This document shows, in pieces, positions 24,758-35,100 of a DNA stretch of 64,000 nucleotides; positions within the stretch are counted from its first letter, which is position 1, and each line of letters begins with the position of its first letter. The position numbers and the translations under genes were made by a program. The notes under the pieces were generated by a model. That model ran no database searches. It was not told the DNA's origin and was given only the letters and a program-made list of their open reading frames with translations. Source of the stretch: Terrimonas_A sp040509495 (GTDB taxonomy: Bacteria; Bacteroidota; Bacteroidia; Chitinophagales; Chitinophagaceae); the NCBI GenBank assembly GCA_040509495.1, contig JBEVKW010000467.1, positions 1 through 64,000 of the forward strand. Direction: 5' to 3'.

Positions 24758-27220
24758 TTACTCGTTCACGATTAATGTGTATACGGCTCCAATCCTCGTA
24801 GGCAGGTCATATATAAAAGTGGGCTTTAACTGTGGTTCCTGTTTAGGGACTTTCGGGGATACGATTGCAGTGGCCACCTCTTCTACCGCAAAATACGGGT
24901 TGATATTTATTCCTTTTGCCGGCATTAACGCAATTCCATTTGCACTGTTTATAGCATTGGGAACTCTCAATCTTAAATTTCCACCCAGGTTCGACCGGAT
25001 AACTGCTTTTACCAGTTTGCCATCTTTCCATTGCAGATCCTGTATTTCGAAACCGCCAACGGCCCGGATGCCTTTGATGCTGCCTGATGGCCATACATCA
25101 GGCAATGCAGGTAATAAATGAATTTCCCCATTTGCGCTCTGAATGAGCATTTCTGTGATACCGGAAGTGCAACCGAAATTTCCATCTATCTGAAAAGGCG
25201 CATGTGCATCAAAGAGGTTGTTGTAAGTACCGCCGCCGCCTGCATTTGTCCCAACCGGCGTAAGTTGATTCTGTATAAGTTTGTATGCATGATTGCCATC
25301 CAGTATCCGCGCCCACCAGTTCACTTTCCATCCCATGCTCCAGCCGGTTGAGATATCGCCGCGTTGGAGCAACGTCGTTTTTGCGGCACTGTATAATTCA
25401 GGTGTACGATAGGCTGAGATCTGGTTGGACGGGAACAAACCGTACAAATGCGAGACATGCCGGTGGTTATCCTTGGGATCATCGAGATCATCCAACCATT
25501 CCTGCAACTGACCATATTGTCCTATTTGCATGGGAGGAAGCCGTTTGCGCATCTGGTGCAATGTATCAGCAAATGCAGCGTCTTTCTTTAAAATACCGGC
25601 AGCCCTGATCGTACTGGAAAAGATATCAAAGATGATCTGGTTGGTCATGGTTGTACCGGCATCGATGGACGCACCTGAACGGCCACGTGGTGAATTTTCA
25701 GGCGACATATCGGGATTGCTGACCAGCCAGTGATGCACAGGCTCTTCCACCAGGAAGTCTACATAAAATGTAGCCGCCTCTTTCATCACCGGGTAAACAG
25801 ATGCCAGAAACTTCTTATCTCCGCTATACAGGTAATGTTCCCATAAATGCTGGCTTGTCCATCCACCGGCAGCACTCCAGACGCCCCAAAGCGCGCCATC
25901 AACAGCACCCGTTGCCCGCCAGATATCCGTATTATGATGCGCCACCCATCCGCGTGCGCCATACATATCGCGTGCGGTTTGTTTTCCTGTCACAGAAAGA
26001 TCCTTAACCATTTGAATAAATGGCTCGTGCAATTCAGCAAGATTTGTTTTCTCCGCCGGCCAGTAATTCATCTGCGCATTGATATTGATCGTGTACTTGC
26101 TATCCCATGGCGGCCTGATCTTATCATTCCAGATCCCCTGCAGGTTAGCCGGCTGTCCACCAGGCTTTGAGGAAGAGATCAGCAGATAGCGTCCAAACTG
26201 AAAATACAATGTAACAAACTGCGGATCATTCGCCGATGCAAAACTCTTCAGCCGCTCATCTGTTGGCTCGTTGATGGCATCAGTTGTTCCAAGATCCAAT
26301 GACGATCTGTTGAAAAATTTTTGATACGCTGCGATATGCTGTTGCAGGGTGACAGGATAAGACCTTCTTATCGCTTTCGCCAGATAATTCATCGCCTGTT
26401 TACCCTCATCACCGCTGATATCACTGTAGTTGATAAAATTAGTGGCGATAGAAGTATAAATTGTTGCCGTGGTAGCTTTATCAACGATCAAGGCTGTATC
26501 ATTAGCCGTTAACGAGCCGCCTTCGAGCCGGATCTGTGTGAGGCCTTTGAACTTCACCATCCCTTTCACTCCTTCATGATCCATGGCTGTGCCTTCTATC
26601 GTCAGCAATTTAACCGGCGATATACTGACCGAGGCTTTCGGTTGCGGCGTAGACATGGAAGCGATAAAAGAAAGACTATTCGGTTTGCTCGCCGTCAGTC
26701 TTGTCACCAATACCCTGTCAGGAAATGACGCGAACACCTCTCTTGTATACTTTACGCCGTCTACCGTATATGTGGTTTTTGTTACAGCTCTTTCAAGGTC
26801 AAGCTCGCGGTAATAATCAATGTAGTTATTATGGTTATTAAAGCTCAAGAGCAAACTACCGACCGGTTGAAACATCTGCCCGTGTGACTTTTTCGTAATG
26901 ATCGCACGATTGGCCACCCGTTCTGCATCCTTGTGCTTTCCATCAAAGATCAGCTGGCGGATGGTTGACAGGGAATCCAGCGCCATGGGATTATCGTTGC
27001 AGTTAGGGCTTCCACTCCAGACTGTATGTTCGTTCAGCTGAATGATCTCCTTTTCAACATTTCCATACACCATCGCGCCAATACGGCCATTCCCAACAGG
27101 TAAAGCATTTTCCCATACTTTCCCTGCGGGCTGCTTATACCACAGCTTCAGACCATGTTTTACCTGGCCCTGGCTCGATAATGCGGAAAGTAAAAGAGAA
27201 CATAGCAACAATCGCTTCAT
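24758..27220 (-). CDS. GH95 alpha-L-fucosidase or alpha-L-galactosidase
   Basis: An 820-residue family 95 enzyme with a signal peptide (1-19), an N-terminal beta-sandwich (about 25-250), an (alpha/alpha)6 barrel (about 290-690) and a C-terminal beta domain. The catalytic residues known from family 95 can be placed: Asn379 and Asn381 in NINAQMNYW, Glu508 in SPENSPRG and Asp679 in QIDGNFG. It acts by inversion at the cell surface or periplasm. Family members cut either L-fucose or L-galactose; in xylan loci of gut Bacteroides a GH95 removes L-galactose from corn-type glucuronoarabinoxylan, which fits the GH115/GH97/GH31 set here. The second gene of its operon, 59 bp after GH127. Confidence 0.92.
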   Translation of the reverse strand: MKRLLLCSLLLSALSSQGQVKHGLKLWYKQPAGKVWENALPVGNGRIGAMVYGNVEKEIIQLNEHTVWSGSPNCNDNPMALDSLSTIRQLIFDGKHKDAERVANRAIITKKSHGQMFQPVGSLLLSFNNHNNYIDYYRELDLERAVTKTTYTVDGVKYTREVFASFPDRVLVTRLTASKPNSLSFIASMSTPQPKASVSISPVKLLTIEGTAMDHEGVKGMVKFKGLTQIRLEGGSLTANDTALIVDKATTATIYTSIATNFINYSDISGDEGKQAMNYLAKAIRRSYPVTLQQHIAAYQKFFNRSSLDLGTTDAINEPTDERLKSFASANDPQFVTLYFQFGRYLLISSSKPGGQPANLQGIWNDKIRPPWDSKYTININAQMNYWPAEKTNLAELHEPFIQMVKDLSVTGKQTARDMYGARGWVAHHNTDIWRATGAVDGALWGVWSAAGGWTSQHLWEHYLYSGDKKFLASVYPVMKEAATFYVDFLVEEPVHHWLVSNPDMSPENSPRGRSGASIDAGTTMTNQIIFDIFSSTIRAAGILKKDAAFADTLHQMRKRLPPMQIGQYGQLQEWLDDLDDPKDNHRHVSHLYGLFPSNQISAYRTPELYSAAKTTLLQRGDISTGWSMGWKVNWWARILDGNHAYKLIQNQLTPVGTNAGGGGTYNNLFDAHAPFQIDGNFGCTSGITEMLIQSANGEIHLLPALPDVWPSGSIKGIRAVGGFEIQDLQWKDGKLVKAVIRSNLGGNLRLRVPNAINSANGIALMPAKGININPYFAVEEVATAIVSPKVPKQEPQLKPTFIYDLPTRIGAVYTLIVNE

Positions 27221-27279
27221 CAGGTTATTCTTTATCGTATGAGTGATGTTATGAAATAAGAAAGCGGGGCAAGATCTTT

Positions 27280-29694
27280 CTATTGGCCATTCCGCAATAG
27301 CCTGACGTAGTACACCGGTCCCGCAGTGCTGCCGGCTACCGATTGAAATTTTACGACAACCGACTTTTTCCCTTTCAATAATTCTGCCGGAATCTTATAT
27401 TCCACTTCCTGAAAGCGCTGATCGGGCCATTTGCCGGTATTATCAACTGAAACGAATTGCTGATCATCCAGGTAGATATCAAACTTCCTGTTACCACGAT
27501 CACCACCAAGAAAACGCAAGCCAAGTGAAAGACCGGTTTCTCCATTCGTAGATAGTTTATATGAGAAGGAACCTCCATCTCTTGCGTCGCGCCAGAAATG
27601 ATCAAGGGTATTGCCTGAATTGGAATTTTTCCGCTCCATGAAATGGTCGGCTTCAGGCTGTTGCTCCCCCGGCGCTACAAAATCAACCGTGCGTTTCTGC
27701 AAAGCGATATTCACTGCTTCTACCTTTGCCAGTGAGTCAAGGTAGTACCGGTAGCCGGTAGAAGACAAATTCATCCAGTATATCATATACCGTGCGTCAT
27801 GAATACCAAAGAACGGTTCAAGCAAGATCTTTTCAGCTTTAGCAGTTTTCAATGAAGACGCGGTAAAATGAAGGGGTTGTTTACTCACAGGCTTCAATGC
27901 AGCAGCGATACGCTTCGCATCATTTTCAATAATGATCGGTGCTTCGTTGACCGGTAATTTCTTTCCACTGGCAATGTGGCCCCAGCGACTATCACCTGCT
28001 ACGAGACCACGCAGATCTTCTGTACCAGCCCTGGCACCCAGCAGCACAGGTCCGTGAAGCACCGCTATGTAGTTGGATATACCCGGCATCTGCTCTATCC
28101 TGTTCTGCATTGGCAATGCCACGTTCACCTTATCTCCATCCTTCCACTCCCGCTCAATGACAACGTAGGAAGACGCATCTTTTTTAACCGGATAGGACTT
28201 ACCGTTGACGGAGATCTTCAAGGCACCTTCTTTTACCCAAGATGGATAACGGATCATCAGTTTGAATTTCGCGGCCCCTTTAATGAGGATACTTGTTTGC
28301 TCTTCAAAAGGAAATTTCGTCTGCTGCGTGATCTTTACATTCTTCTCTTTCCAATCAAGTTCAGAAGCGACAAATAAGTTCACGAACAGTGAATCAGACT
28401 GATGCGTGTAAATAAACTGACCGTACTTTCCGTGATTCTCCATACCAGAGCCAACGCAACACCACATCGCTTCATTCGGCGCGGAATAAACCCGGTAATG
28501 ACGCGGACGCGCGGAGGTGAAATACACATAGCCACCGTGGACAGGATGTTGCGTTGACAAAATATGATTATACAAAGTCCTTTCATAATAGTCAACGTAT
28601 TTGGCTAAAGGTTTTTCCCTGAATAGCCCTTCGGTGAGTTTGAGCATATTGTAGGAGTTACAGGACTCAGGTCCTTCCACCTCATTTACAAAATCGATCG
28701 AAGCCGCTGCACTTGGGAAGAACTCACGGCGACTGTTACCTCCAAATGCCAGCGTCCTGTTTCCGGTAACCGTTTCCCAGAAAAATGATGCGGCTTTATC
28801 ATAATGATCATCTCCTGTCAATTCAGCTATACGCTGAAAGCCTACAACTTTAGGAACTTGTGTGTTGGCATGTTTGTTATCAAGATTATCACGTCTTTCT
28901 GCCATTGCATCAAGCAATACTTTGTGCGAAAACCGCTTTGCTGCAACAGCGTACTTCTCCTGGGAAGTCATTTTGTAGGCATCGATCAGCACTTCATTCA
29001 TTCCTCCATATTCGATGTCAAGCATGGTCTGCATTTGCTGATCGCTTAATGCAGAAGTAATATCAATCGTCCAGTCACAAAAGCCGAGGAACAGTTTTCC
29101 TGCATCTTCATTGCCGGCATACAGCCATGCATCACGGAGCCCCGCAAACATCTTGTGTACATTATACCACGGAACCCATGCTGCGCGTAGCGCACCAAAG
29201 TCAGCCTTCCGCAGACCTGTCCATATAGCTTTACTATTTGGAACACCGCCGACATAACCTTTTGCCCAGTCAGGATTATTGGCAGCATTCGCCTGCTCAC
29301 AGGCCTTCAGTTCCCCGATCATGTATTCCATCTTTGCCTTGCATTGCTGATCTCCCGTTGCAGCATAATTCATCGCTAAGGCAGTGAGGTAATGCCCGCC
29401 AACGTGGCCGTCCAGTCCATCCCAATTGGCATACCCTTTCGCCTTTGCCGGTAAGCCGGCTTCTTTGCGGAAAGGATAGATCAGTCGGTCAATATCATAC
29501 TGCAACAGGTGTTTGATGTTAAGGTCACGCGCATGACGAAAAAGGCTGTCCTGCAGCTTAACATCCTGCAGCGGAAATTCGTTTTTATACAGCCTGTTCT
29601 GAGCAACAGCGTTCTGTAAACAAACGGATATAAACAGAAGGAAGAAAGAGAAGGAAAGAAAAATTCCTTCTCTGAAAAAACGTTTTGCAGGCAT
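27280..29694 (-). CDS. GH127-family beta-L-arabinofuranosidase
   Basis: An 804-residue protein with a signal peptide (about 1-31) and an (alpha/alpha)6 barrel of family 127 (old DUF1680). The zinc-thiolate catalytic site is intact: Glu343 and Cys345 in EGPESCNS, and Cys412-Cys413 in MWCCVGSG, matching the Glu-Cys-Cys-Cys arrangement of the Bifidobacterium enzyme. An additional C-terminal domain (about 640-804) is longer than the minimal family unit. It heads the GH127-GH95-GH43 operon, with an AATCGATT box 104 bp upstream. The family usually releases beta-L-arabinofuranose; other specificities such as 3-C-carboxy-5-deoxy-L-xylose occur in relatives. Confidence 0.92.
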   Translation of the reverse strand: MPAKRFFREGIFLSFSFFLLFISVCLQNAVAQNRLYKNEFPLQDVKLQDSLFRHARDLNIKHLLQYDIDRLIYPFRKEAGLPAKAKGYANWDGLDGHVGGHYLTALAMNYAATGDQQCKAKMEYMIGELKACEQANAANNPDWAKGYVGGVPNSKAIWTGLRKADFGALRAAWVPWYNVHKMFAGLRDAWLYAGNEDAGKLFLGFCDWTIDITSALSDQQMQTMLDIEYGGMNEVLIDAYKMTSQEKYAVAAKRFSHKVLLDAMAERRDNLDNKHANTQVPKVVGFQRIAELTGDDHYDKAASFFWETVTGNRTLAFGGNSRREFFPSAAASIDFVNEVEGPESCNSYNMLKLTEGLFREKPLAKYVDYYERTLYNHILSTQHPVHGGYVYFTSARPRHYRVYSAPNEAMWCCVGSGMENHGKYGQFIYTHQSDSLFVNLFVASELDWKEKNVKITQQTKFPFEEQTSILIKGAAKFKLMIRYPSWVKEGALKISVNGKSYPVKKDASSYVVIEREWKDGDKVNVALPMQNRIEQMPGISNYIAVLHGPVLLGARAGTEDLRGLVAGDSRWGHIASGKKLPVNEAPIIIENDAKRIAAALKPVSKQPLHFTASSLKTAKAEKILLEPFFGIHDARYMIYWMNLSSTGYRYYLDSLAKVEAVNIALQKRTVDFVAPGEQQPEADHFMERKNSNSGNTLDHFWRDARDGGSFSYKLSTNGETGLSLGLRFLGGDRGNRKFDIYLDDQQFVSVDNTGKWPDQRFQEVEYKIPAELLKGKKSVVVKFQSVAGSTAGPVYYVRLLRNGQ

Positions 29695-29797
29695 GATGAA
29701 TCGTTTAATTCGGTTAACGGGGGCTGATCGAAAATAATTGTCAACTTTACAATAATTATCCCGGTTACAGGTACAATTATAGGTAATTTTCCGTTTC

Positions 29798-29813
29798 TTG
29801 CAATCGATTTCAT
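29798..29813. promoter_or_regulatory. candidate LacI operator, GH127/GH97 divergent region
   Basis: TTGCAATCGATTTCAT differs at one base from the 16-mer at 21922. It lies in the 188-bp divergent gap, 104 bp from the GH127 start and 70 bp from the GH97 start, so one site could control both directions. This links these glycosidases to the LacI/SusCD locus 8 kb away. Confidence 0.7.
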
Positions 29814-29882
29814 TTTTTAATTAAGAATAAATTGCTAAACAGACTTTATTTCACTGTTCCTGAAATCTTTTAATAACGAATT

Positions 29883-31877
29883 ATGCTTACCACGTCAATC
29901 CCGCACATCATGTCCCGGCATGTCCTCTTGCACGTTAATATTAAAAAATGGCTCTTAGTACATCTACCTTTCCTGTTTGCCATTGTTTTAGTGTGTTCAA
30001 CAAGTAATTGCCAGGCTCAGCAAGGCACCATTCAAAGCCCTGATAAAGACATTACGGTAACGGTGCAACATACTGATGGCATACCCTCGTACAGTGTCAG
30101 CTACCGGCGTAACACTGTGATCAGATCTTCACGGCTTGGTTTGATAACTTCACTGGCAGATTATTCCAAATCACTTCAGCTGCGCAGCGTTTCAGAAACA
30201 AAAGCTGTAAAAGAATCCTATGAACTATTCACAGGGAAAAGAAGCAAGGTAAATTTCAAAGCTAACAGGAAAATATTTTCCTATACAACAGCGGATGGCA
30301 AACCCCTGAATATCCAGTTCCATGTTTCAGATGATGGAGTAGCTTTCCAGTATATTATACCCCGAACCAATGCAGATTCTATTTCTGTATCAGACGAACT
30401 GACCACCTTTACTTTTGATACCGCCGCAAAGGGCTTTCTCCAACCAATGCAGGTTGCTAAAACCGGCTTTGAAAGCACCAACCCGGCTTATGAAGATAAC
30501 TACCGGCAGAATATTCCGGCAGGTACAGCAGCCACGGCAGGTTGGGTATATCCGGCATTGTTTCAGACAGGTGACACATGGGTGCTGATCACGGAAGCGG
30601 GAATGGACGGCACATATTGCGCAACGCGTCTCACAAATGCAAAAGGTGACCCATCCTATAAGATCAGCTTTCCCGACCCAAGGGAAACCATGGCACCGGA
30701 TGGTATCCTGCCACGATCAGGTCAGCCATTCACTTCTCCGTGGCGCGTCATTACCATCGGAAGTCTTGGCACCATCGTTGAATCAACCAACGGAACTGAT
30801 CTCGCTGCAAAATTCGCTGGTGGCGACACAAAATGGATCAAACCCGGTAAATCATCCTGGAGCTGGATCATGTCCAAAGATGATTTTATTACCTATGACG
30901 AGCAGAAAAAATACATCGATTTTGCAGCCGACATGAAATGGCAGTATTGCCTTGTTGATGCAAGCTGGGACACGAAGATCGGGTACGATAAGATCAAAGA
31001 ACTTGCTGCATACGCCAATTCAAAGAACGTAGGATTGCTATTATGGTATAACTCTGCAGGCAACTGGAATACTGTTAAAATGACGCCAAAGGATAAAATG
31101 TTAACGCATGAGAGCCGCGTAAAAGAATTTACACGTTTAAAAGAAATGGGCGTAAAAGGTGTTAAGATCGATTTCTTCGGCGGTGACGGCCGGTCTGTAA
31201 TACAATACTACATCGACATACTGAAAGACGCCGCACAATTCGAAATGCTTGTCAACTTCCATGGAGCAACCCTTCCAAGAGGATGGAGCCGCACTTATCC
31301 AAACCTGGTGACCACTGAGGCGGTGAAAGGATTTGAAATGATCACCTTCAGCCAGGGTGACGCTGACCGCGAAGCCAATCATTGTGCGATGCTTCCATTC
31401 ACCCGTAATGCTTTTGATCCGATGGATTTCACACCAATGAATCTTTACCGGATCCCGACCCAGGTCAAAAGAAAAACAACCAGTGCCTTTGAACTGGCCA
31501 CGTCCGTACTCTTCTTATCGGGAATACAGCATTTTGCCGAATCACCGGATGGTATGAGCCATGTACCCGCAGAAGTAAAAGCGTTTCTTCAACGTTTACC
31601 TGTACGCTGGGATGAGGTTAAATTCATTGAAGGTTTTCCCGGTAAGTATGCAGTGATCGCAAGAAAGGCGGGGAATAAATGGTATGTTGCCGGATTTAAC
31701 GGAGAAAGTACGGCAAGAACGATCAGGCTGGATATAAAATCTTTTAAAGCAAAAAAAGCACTGCTGATCAAAGACGGAGCGAGCCAACTGGAGTTTGACA
31801 TTTCAACGCCGGCACTGTCTTCGACAATAGATGTGGTGATGCAGGGCGCTGGCGGCTTTGTGGTAGAGTTGGATTGA
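29883..31877 (+). CDS. GH97 glycosidase, retaining (alpha-galactosidase-like) type
   Basis: A 664-residue exported family 97 enzyme with an N-terminal beta-super-sandwich (about 45-290), a catalytic barrel (about 300-570) and a C-terminal beta domain. Asp430 in VKIDFFGGD and Glu479 in TTEAVKG correspond to the nucleophile and acid/base of the retaining branch; the inverting SusB alpha-glucosidases use a glutamate base at another position. The start may be the ATG at 29883 or that at 29910, both giving a signal peptide ending NCQAQ. Retaining members cut alpha-galactosides or beta-L-arabinopyranosides. It is divergent from the GH127 operon. Confidence 0.9.
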   Translation: MLTTSIPHIMSRHVLLHVNIKKWLLVHLPFLFAIVLVCSTSNCQAQQGTIQSPDKDITVTVQHTDGIPSYSVSYRRNTVIRSSRLGLITSLADYSKSLQLRSVSETKAVKESYELFTGKRSKVNFKANRKIFSYTTADGKPLNIQFHVSDDGVAFQYIIPRTNADSISVSDELTTFTFDTAAKGFLQPMQVAKTGFESTNPAYEDNYRQNIPAGTAATAGWVYPALFQTGDTWVLITEAGMDGTYCATRLTNAKGDPSYKISFPDPRETMAPDGILPRSGQPFTSPWRVITIGSLGTIVESTNGTDLAAKFAGGDTKWIKPGKSSWSWIMSKDDFITYDEQKKYIDFAADMKWQYCLVDASWDTKIGYDKIKELAAYANSKNVGLLLWYNSAGNWNTVKMTPKDKMLTHESRVKEFTRLKEMGVKGVKIDFFGGDGRSVIQYYIDILKDAAQFEMLVNFHGATLPRGWSRTYPNLVTTEAVKGFEMITFSQGDADREANHCAMLPFTRNAFDPMDFTPMNLYRIPTQVKRKTTSAFELATSVLFLSGIQHFAESPDGMSHVPAEVKAFLQRLPVRWDEVKFIEGFPGKYAVIARKAGNKWYVAGFNGESTARTIRLDIKSFKAKKALLIKDGASQLEFDISTPALSSTIDVVMQGAGGFVVELD

Positions 31878-31883
31878 ATCAGT

Positions 31884-32105
31884 CTGGCGTAATTTCCCGC
31901 AGATTACGCCGATCCTACATCTTCAAAGCAGTAAACATACCCGTTAACAAATGAACCAATATCCGGATGCGCAGATCACGAAGATAATATTCTGACAAAA
32001 GGAATTATCTGCGTGATCTGCACATTCCATTTTCATTACCTGAACAGTTAAACATCCTCCTGAAAACAGAATAACAACATCTGTGAAATCTGCGGAAAAT
32101 ATGCC
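31884..32105. repeat. composite inverted repeat, about 220 bp (3' side of the hybrid regulator gene)
   Basis: An outer pair of arms (TTTCCCGCAGATTACG at 31894 and GAAATCTGCGGAAAA near 32086) encloses an inner pair (GCGCAGATCACG near 31971 and TGCGTGATCTGCAC near 32012). The layout matches the element at 36259-36485 on the other side of the HTCS gene. It lies between two stop codons (GH97 and HTCS) and may also end transcription from both sides. Confidence 0.75.
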
Positions 32106-32111
32106 TGCCTA

Positions 32112-35100
32112 TCATTCAGACTTTTTCTTCTTCTGCGCCGCATATTCCGAAGGCGACAAATTAAACTTCAGCTTGAACGCCTTTGTAAAATAACTCGGTG
32201 TTGCAAACCCGACCGCATAGCTGATCTCCACGATCCGCATATCCGTATTCTCTAATAACTCTGCTGCTTTGTTAAGCCTCACCGAACGTATGAACTCAAC
32301 CGGTGTTTCTCCTGTGAGATCAACCACTTTATTGTACAGTGTAGCGCGGCTCATGAACAGGTGCTTGCTTAATTGCTCAACAGACAAATCATCGGCATCT
32401 AACTTCTCTTCAATATATTCTGTGATCTTCAAAAGCAACTTATCATTTTCTGACTGTACCTCAACCGGTGCGGTGTCGACCTTCAATCGCCGTTCATATG
32501 TTTCTTTCAACTGATGGCTTAACAACAGAATATTGCGGATCTTCACTTTCAGTATATCCGCACTGAATGGTTTGGTAAGATAATCACTCGCCCCCGTCTT
32601 CAATCCTTTCAATTGATTTGCATCTCCGGTCATGGCAGTAAGGAGAATGATGGGAATATGCGCAGTGCGCTTATCTGCCTTGATCTTATTGCTCAATGTA
32701 ATACCATCCATCTGTGGCATACTGATATCACTGATGATCACATGCGGATGTGAGGACAGGGCTTTCTGCCAGCCTTCCTTTCCATCAGCAGCCTCTATCA
32801 CTTTGTAATGTGCTTTCAAATGATCCCTGAGGTATACTCTGAAATCTTCATTATCCTCGATCAAAAGTACTTTCAACAGTTCATCGCTTTTAAAAGTCAT
32901 TTGTTCATCCTCTGCATTTACTATTGCCTCTTCAATCAATTCGCCTGAGGATTGCACTAATAACGGACGCACAGCTTCCAATTCCTGTAACGGCAACGAA
33001 ACAACAAAATCACTTCCCTTTCCCAAAATACTGTTAACATCTATTGATCCACCATGTAAGCGAACAAACTCTTTCGTAATAGATAAGCCAATTCCGCTAC
33101 CCTGGTTCATCACATCGGCAGACGTTTCACCCTGGAAGAATCTTTCGAATATCTTATCACGATCTTCTGCAGACATGCCGATACCGGTATCCATTACATG
33201 GATCATCACTCCTTCTTTTCCGGGACTGGCCCGTCCGATCCTGACGGTCACCTCGCCATCGGCCCCGGTGAACTTAAAGGCATTACTTAAAAGATTGAAT
33301 AATACCCGTTCGATCTTGTCTTTATCGAATACAGTATAATAACTTTCAACAGATGAATTGAAGGCAAACCTTATTCTTCTGCGGTCTGCCAGATCTTTGA
33401 AGGCCTCGCTCACATCCCGGACGAATGCTACAAGATCAGCCTGAACAGTATTCAGCTTGAGTTCCTTCTCTTCCAGTTTCCTGAAATCAAGCAATTGATT
33501 GACCAGGTTAAGCAAACGCCGCGCATTCCGCTTCACCATATTCAACTGTCCGGCCTTCTCCCTGTTCGTTTCCTTATCCAGCAGATTTTCCACCGGTCCG
33601 GAGATCAGCGAAATAGGCGTTCTGAATTCGTGGCTGAGATTGGTAAGGAACTTGATCTTCGCCTGGTCAAATTCACGCTGTCTTTCTGCTTCTTTCCTTT
33701 CATCCTCGATCATTTGTTTTATCCTGAGCCGCTCCTGTTCGTCGGCAAACTTTCTCTTTAATTTTTGTATGCCCCTGTACCGTATGGCCCATAATATCAA
33801 TCCGGCTACCAGGGCATACAAAATATATGCATACGCGGTACGCCAGAACGGCGGCTTTATATAAATGGAAATAACCTTCGCTTCTGTGCTCCAGCCTTCA
33901 TTAAGACTGGTGGCCTTTACCAGCAGTTTATAGTTACCGGGATCAAGATTGGTGAACACAACTGTTTTTAGAGCTCCCACTTCATTCCATTTTTTATCAA
34001 ATCCTTCAAGAAAGTAGGAATACTGATATTCGGTAGGATTGGTAAAATCAAGCGCCGTGAAATCCACTGAAAAATTCTGCCTGTATTTCAGCCTGATCTT
34101 TTCTGCAACACTGATATCTGAATCAATGATCGCGTTTCCCGGAAGCACATCCTGGTTATCTACTTTAAGGCCCGTAAATACAACCTTTGGTATATTCTGG
34201 TTATAATGAAGCTTCGCCGGAACAAAATGATTGAAACCTTCGAGGCCGCCAAAATACAATTCGCCACCAGATGTGCGTAAACCGGCTCCCGGAGCAAAAG
34301 AGCTTTGCTGCAATCCATTTTCGTAAGTATAGTTGCGTAAGCTTTTCGTTTTTACATCCAGCGAGCTGATGCCTTTATTCGTACTGAACCAGATCCGTCC
34401 CGCTTCATCCTGGAGAATTTTGAAGATCATAGAATTGGGCACACGCTGGCTGGTCTCCACACTTTTAATACCAGCAGTTGATGCATCAAAATAATACAAT
34501 CCATTACCGGCTGTTCCAAGCCATACCCGGCCATCAGTCGTTGCAAGAAATGTATGGATGTCCTCGATCTGCAGCCCGGTATTACCGCGGTTATAAATTT
34601 TCAGCGTTTTCAGGACAGGATTGAACACATCGATGCCCCTGCCTGTAGATGCGATCCAGATATTACCGGCATTATCTTCTTCGATTGCTCTTACGAACGC
34701 AAGCGTTGCAGGTTTGTCCCCTGTTGCTCCGTGTATATATTCTTCGAATTTTTGAAACTTCCCCGTCTTCGGATCAAAAATATCAACGCTTTGTCCGTTT
34801 GTTCCGGCCCATACATTGCCATAGCGGTCTCTTTTCAACGCAAAGATCTCATTGTTCGATAATCCTGAGACCCCGTCCTCCTTCGTAAAATGCCTGATCC
34901 TTCCTGTTATGGTATTCATTACAAAGATCCCCTGGCGGTAGGTACCCACCCAAAGGTCATCCCCGGAGCGCTCCATTGACAGGATAGTCAGCGGCGTTTC
35001 ACCCAAACTGATTTTTTTGAACAGCCCCGTGAACGGGTTATACAGGCTTAATCCCCCATCGTCTGTACCAACATAGATCTTTCCACCGGGAGCTTCAGCA

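Noticed and set aside
29883..31877. Reading the GH97 as a SusB-type alpha-glucosidase
   Set aside because: The retaining nucleophile and acid/base pair (Asp430, Glu479) is present, which argues against the inverting SusB branch.
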